DNA of 6,537 nucleotides from Candidatus Methanomethylophilaceae archaeon (GTDB lineage: Archaea; Thermoplasmatota; Thermoplasmata; Methanomassiliicoccales; Methanomethylophilaceae): positions 1 to 6,537 of the forward strand of contig JAFSYZ010000130.1 of NCBI GenBank assembly GCA_017455785.1. Reading direction: 5' to 3'. Both the position numbers and the translations under genes were made by a program. The notes under the pieces are model-generated. The model had not been told where the DNA came from. It was given only the letters and a program-made list of their open reading frames with translations, and did no database searches. Below, piece by piece: positions 4,309 through 6,537 of this stretch. The first letter of the stretch is position 1, and the number at the start of each line of letters is the position of its first letter.

Positions 4309-6537
4309 ATGCCATTTGAAGGATTGTCCACTGCCATCATCGATGTACTGGCAGAACATGGAATAACCGAACCTACGGAACCCCAGAAGGATGCGATCCC
4401 CAGGATCGCGAGAGGGGACAACATATTGTTGGTTGCACCCACTGGTATCGGGAAGACCGAAGCCGCAATGCTACCCATACTCAACGCGATATACGACTCC
4501 AAAGGGAAAAAAGGTATCCGCTGTATCTATGTCACCCCGCTAAGGGCACTGAACAGGGACATGCTGAAGAGGATGGAGGACTACGGAAAAGCGTTGGACA
4601 TATCTGTCGGTGTAAGGCATGGGGATACACCTCCGGCGGAAAGGAACAAACAATCCCTCCACCCGCCTGATGTATTGATCACGACACCGGAGACACTGCA
4701 GGTACTCTTCACTGGTAAAAGGCTCGTACAGCATCTGAAGAACGTTGAATGGTTCGTAGTCGATGAGATCCATGAGCTTGCGACCACGGAAAGAGGGGCA
4801 CAGATGAGTGTCGCCATGGAAAGGCTTGCGAACCTCGCCGGCGAGTATCAGAGGATCGGATTGTCCGCAACTGTCGGCAATGTGAACGAAGTAGCAAGAT
4901 TCCTTTCAGGCATCAAGAGGAAGGTGACCATCTGCCAGCATGACACGCACAGAGATTACGAGATAAACGTGGAATGTCCGGCACCTTGCGAGGACCCTGT
5001 TCTGATCGACAAGCTGCAATGCGAACCGAATATCCTTGCCGTGATGGTCAGATGCAGGGAGATGATCGAGAACGGCAGATCCACACTGTTCTTCGTCAAC
5101 ACAAGAGAAACAGCGGAATGGATGGCCGCCAGATATCATGTGTGGGACGAGAACATCTCCATCGATGTCCATCACGGATCCCTTTCGAAAGAGAACAGGA
5201 TGGACATGGAGGACAGATTCAAGAGAGGTGAGATCAAGGCATTGGTCTGCACATCCTCATTGGAACTCGGTATCGATGTCGGTTCCACCGATCTCGTCAT
5301 ACAATACAACTCACCGAGACAGATCTCCAGGATGATTCAGCGCGCGGGACGTGCAGGACACCGTGTGGGCGAGACAATCCGTGCGAAGATAATCGCGACA
5401 TCCCCCGATGAAGTCGCCGAATCACTTGTAGTCGCCAGGAAGACCGAGTCCAAGGAACTCGAGAACAAGGTTGGAAGGGCATGCCCTCTGACCGTGGTAG
5501 CAAATCAGCTGATAGCGATGACCATGAGCGGCCGTGTCACCAGGGATGAAGCGTTCTCGGCATTCAAAAGGACGCACATCTTCAGGGACCTAAAGAGGGA
5601 GGATATGGACAGTGTCCTTGAACAGCTGAAATCGATCAAGATGCTGTTCGAGGATGATGACGGATTCAGACGCTCTAAGAAGGGTATGGACCATTTCTAC
5701 AACAACATCTCCATGATCCCTGATGAGAAGACGTACATGATCAGGGACATCAGCACCCGCAGCGTCATAGGTACATTGGACGAGAGCTTCGTGATGACCT
5801 TCGCCGAACAGTATGCGATGTTCATCGCCAAAGGCCGCACATGGCGCATAGTCGAGATGAGAGAAGATGAACTCCTTGTGGAGGAAACAGGGGAGATAGG
5901 TTCCGTCCCGTCATGGGTGGGTTCGGACATACCCGTACCATTCGAGGTCGCCATGGAGGTCGGGAGGATGAGAAGGACCCTGAACCTCGACGATTATCCC
6001 GGGGACGAGAACTCCAAACAATGTGTGAGGAACTTCATCAAGGAACAGGAAGGCCTGCCTTTGCCGTCGGATAAGCTGATAACGGTGGAACTCGGCGACC
6101 GTCTGGCCGTTGTGAACGCATGCTTCGGCACCCGTGTGAACGAGACCCTTAGCAAGATATTCTCCGCATTGCTGTCGGCAAGGCTCGGAGAGAGCGTCGG
6201 TGTTTCCACGGACCCATACAGGATAATGTTGGAACTACCGAGGAACATCGATAAGAACACCATCCTGAACACGGTGAGGTCGATCAAACCCGGAACGGTA
6301 GAAGGTCTCATAAGACTCACGATAACCAACTCATCGTTCCTCAAATGGAGGTTCGTGTACGTTGCGAAGAAGTTCGGAATCATCGAGAAGGGTGCAGACA
6401 ACCGTTACATCAACTTCAACAAACTGTTCGAACTGCACCAGGACACGCCTGCCTACAGCGAGGCGGTGAACAAGGTCCTGTGGGAGGACCTCGACATACC
6501 CGGAACGGAGACGGTCGTCAAAGCGATCGCCGACGGA
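4309..6537 (+). CDS. lhr: Lhr-type ATP-dependent DNA/RNA helicase, partial: 3' end outside the window
   Basis: Superfamily 2 helicase of the Lhr group, which uses ATP to translocate on and unwind nucleic acid and is linked to DNA repair or RNA handling in archaea. The frame stays open for 743 codons to the window end. Motifs in order: Q-like TEPTEPQKDAIP (20-31), Walker A APTGIGKT (43-50), Ia TPLRALNRD (76-84), Ib TTPETL (125-130), Walker B DEIH (152-155), III SATVG (186-190), IV FFVNTRETAE (261-270), V TSSLELGIDVG (315-325) and VI QRAGRAGH (344-351). After about residue 390 come the winged-helix and beta-barrel-like parts typical of the Lhr core. Archaeal Lhr proteins are usually about 850-950 residues, so 100-200 are probably missing. 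The ATG at 4309 is the first possible start: the frame is closed by a TGA at 4276, and the Q-motif position fits. No Shine-Dalgarno sequence is visible and a hairpin ends ten bases upstream. It is co-directional with hdrD; co-transcription is uncertain. Confidence 0.92.
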   Translation, partial: MPFEGLSTAIIDVLAEHGITEPTEPQKDAIPRIARGDNILLVAPTGIGKTEAAMLPILNAIYDSKGKKGIRCIYVTPLRALNRDMLKRMEDYGKALDISVGVRHGDTPPAERNKQSLHPPDVLITTPETLQVLFTGKRLVQHLKNVEWFVVDEIHELATTERGAQMSVAMERLANLAGEYQRIGLSATVGNVNEVARFLSGIKRKVTICQHDTHRDYEINVECPAPCEDPVLIDKLQCEPNILAVMVRCREMIENGRSTLFFVNTRETAEWMAARYHVWDENISIDVHHGSLSKENRMDMEDRFKRGEIKALVCTSSLELGIDVGSTDLVIQYNSPRQISRMIQRAGRAGHRVGETIRAKIIATSPDEVAESLVVARKTESKELENKVGRACPLTVVANQLIAMTMSGRVTRDEAFSAFKRTHIFRDLKREDMDSVLEQLKSIKMLFEDDDGFRRSKKGMDHFYNNISMIPDEKTYMIRDISTRSVIGTLDESFVMTFAEQYAMFIAKGRTWRIVEMREDELLVEETGEIGSVPSWVGSDIPVPFEVAMEVGRMRRTLNLDDYPGDENSKQCVRNFIKEQEGLPLPSDKLITVELGDRLAVVNACFGTRVNETLSKIFSALLSARLGESVGVSTDPYRIMLELPRNIDKNTILNTVRSIKPGTVEGLIRLTITNSSFLKWRFVYVAKKFGIIEKGADNRYINFNKLFELHQDTPAYSEAVNKVLWEDLDIPGTETVVKAIADG

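Noticed and set aside
3963..4502. Minus-strand open frame of 179 codons spanning the hdrD end and the lhr start
   Set aside because: It is antisense to two well-supported genes, would cross the hairpin and shows no family resemblance.
5994..6401. Minus-strand open frame of 135 codons inside lhr
   Set aside because: It is antisense to the helicase frame, which is open throughout; there is no motif or ribosome binding site to support it.

Overview
The window looks archaeal, most likely a methanogen of the order Methanomassiliicoccales or a close Thermoplasmata relative. The main evidence is a soluble HdrD-type heterodisulfide reductase with both cysteine-rich CCG motifs, followed by an Lhr-type helicase, together with AT-rich TATA-like elements upstream of genes and short GA-rich Shine-Dalgarno sites. 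The taxonomic call is an inference from gene content, not from a marker gene.

Layout. Positions 1-2358 are a minus-strand block of three genes. In transcription order these are a NifS/IscS-type cysteine desulfurase (2358-1219), a flavodoxin-ferredoxin fusion of the EFR1 type (1222-470, sharing a 4-base ATGA overlap with the desulfurase), and, after a 125-base gap with its own ribosome binding site, a short-chain flavodoxin (344-1) cut by the window edge. Positions 2359-2564 are a divergent promoter region. On the plus strand follow hdrD (2565-4268), a 40-base gap almost filled by a perfect GAAA-loop hairpin, and lhr (4309 to beyond the window end).

How the genes fit together. HdrD needs two cubane [4Fe-4S] clusters and has two CCG cluster sites, and the EFR1 protein needs two more cubane clusters. 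A desulfurase that mobilises sulfur for cluster assembly, divergent from hdrD and overlapping an electron carrier, makes a coherent Fe-S/redox neighbourhood. The two flavodoxin-type proteins are plausible low-potential electron carriers. Lhr is a nucleic-acid helicase with no evident link to the redox genes.

The most unusual item is the HdrD itself. After a complete, canonical HdrD core (about residues 1-395) it carries an Ala/Glu/Lys/Pro linker with an internal repeat. A C-terminal domain of about 80 residues follows, and its pattern resembles the DUF559/Vsr-like endonuclease fold with the catalytic acidic residues replaced. The linker also contains an in-frame A-AAA-AAC heptamer; a -1 slip there would reach a stop codon almost at once and release HdrD without the extra domain.
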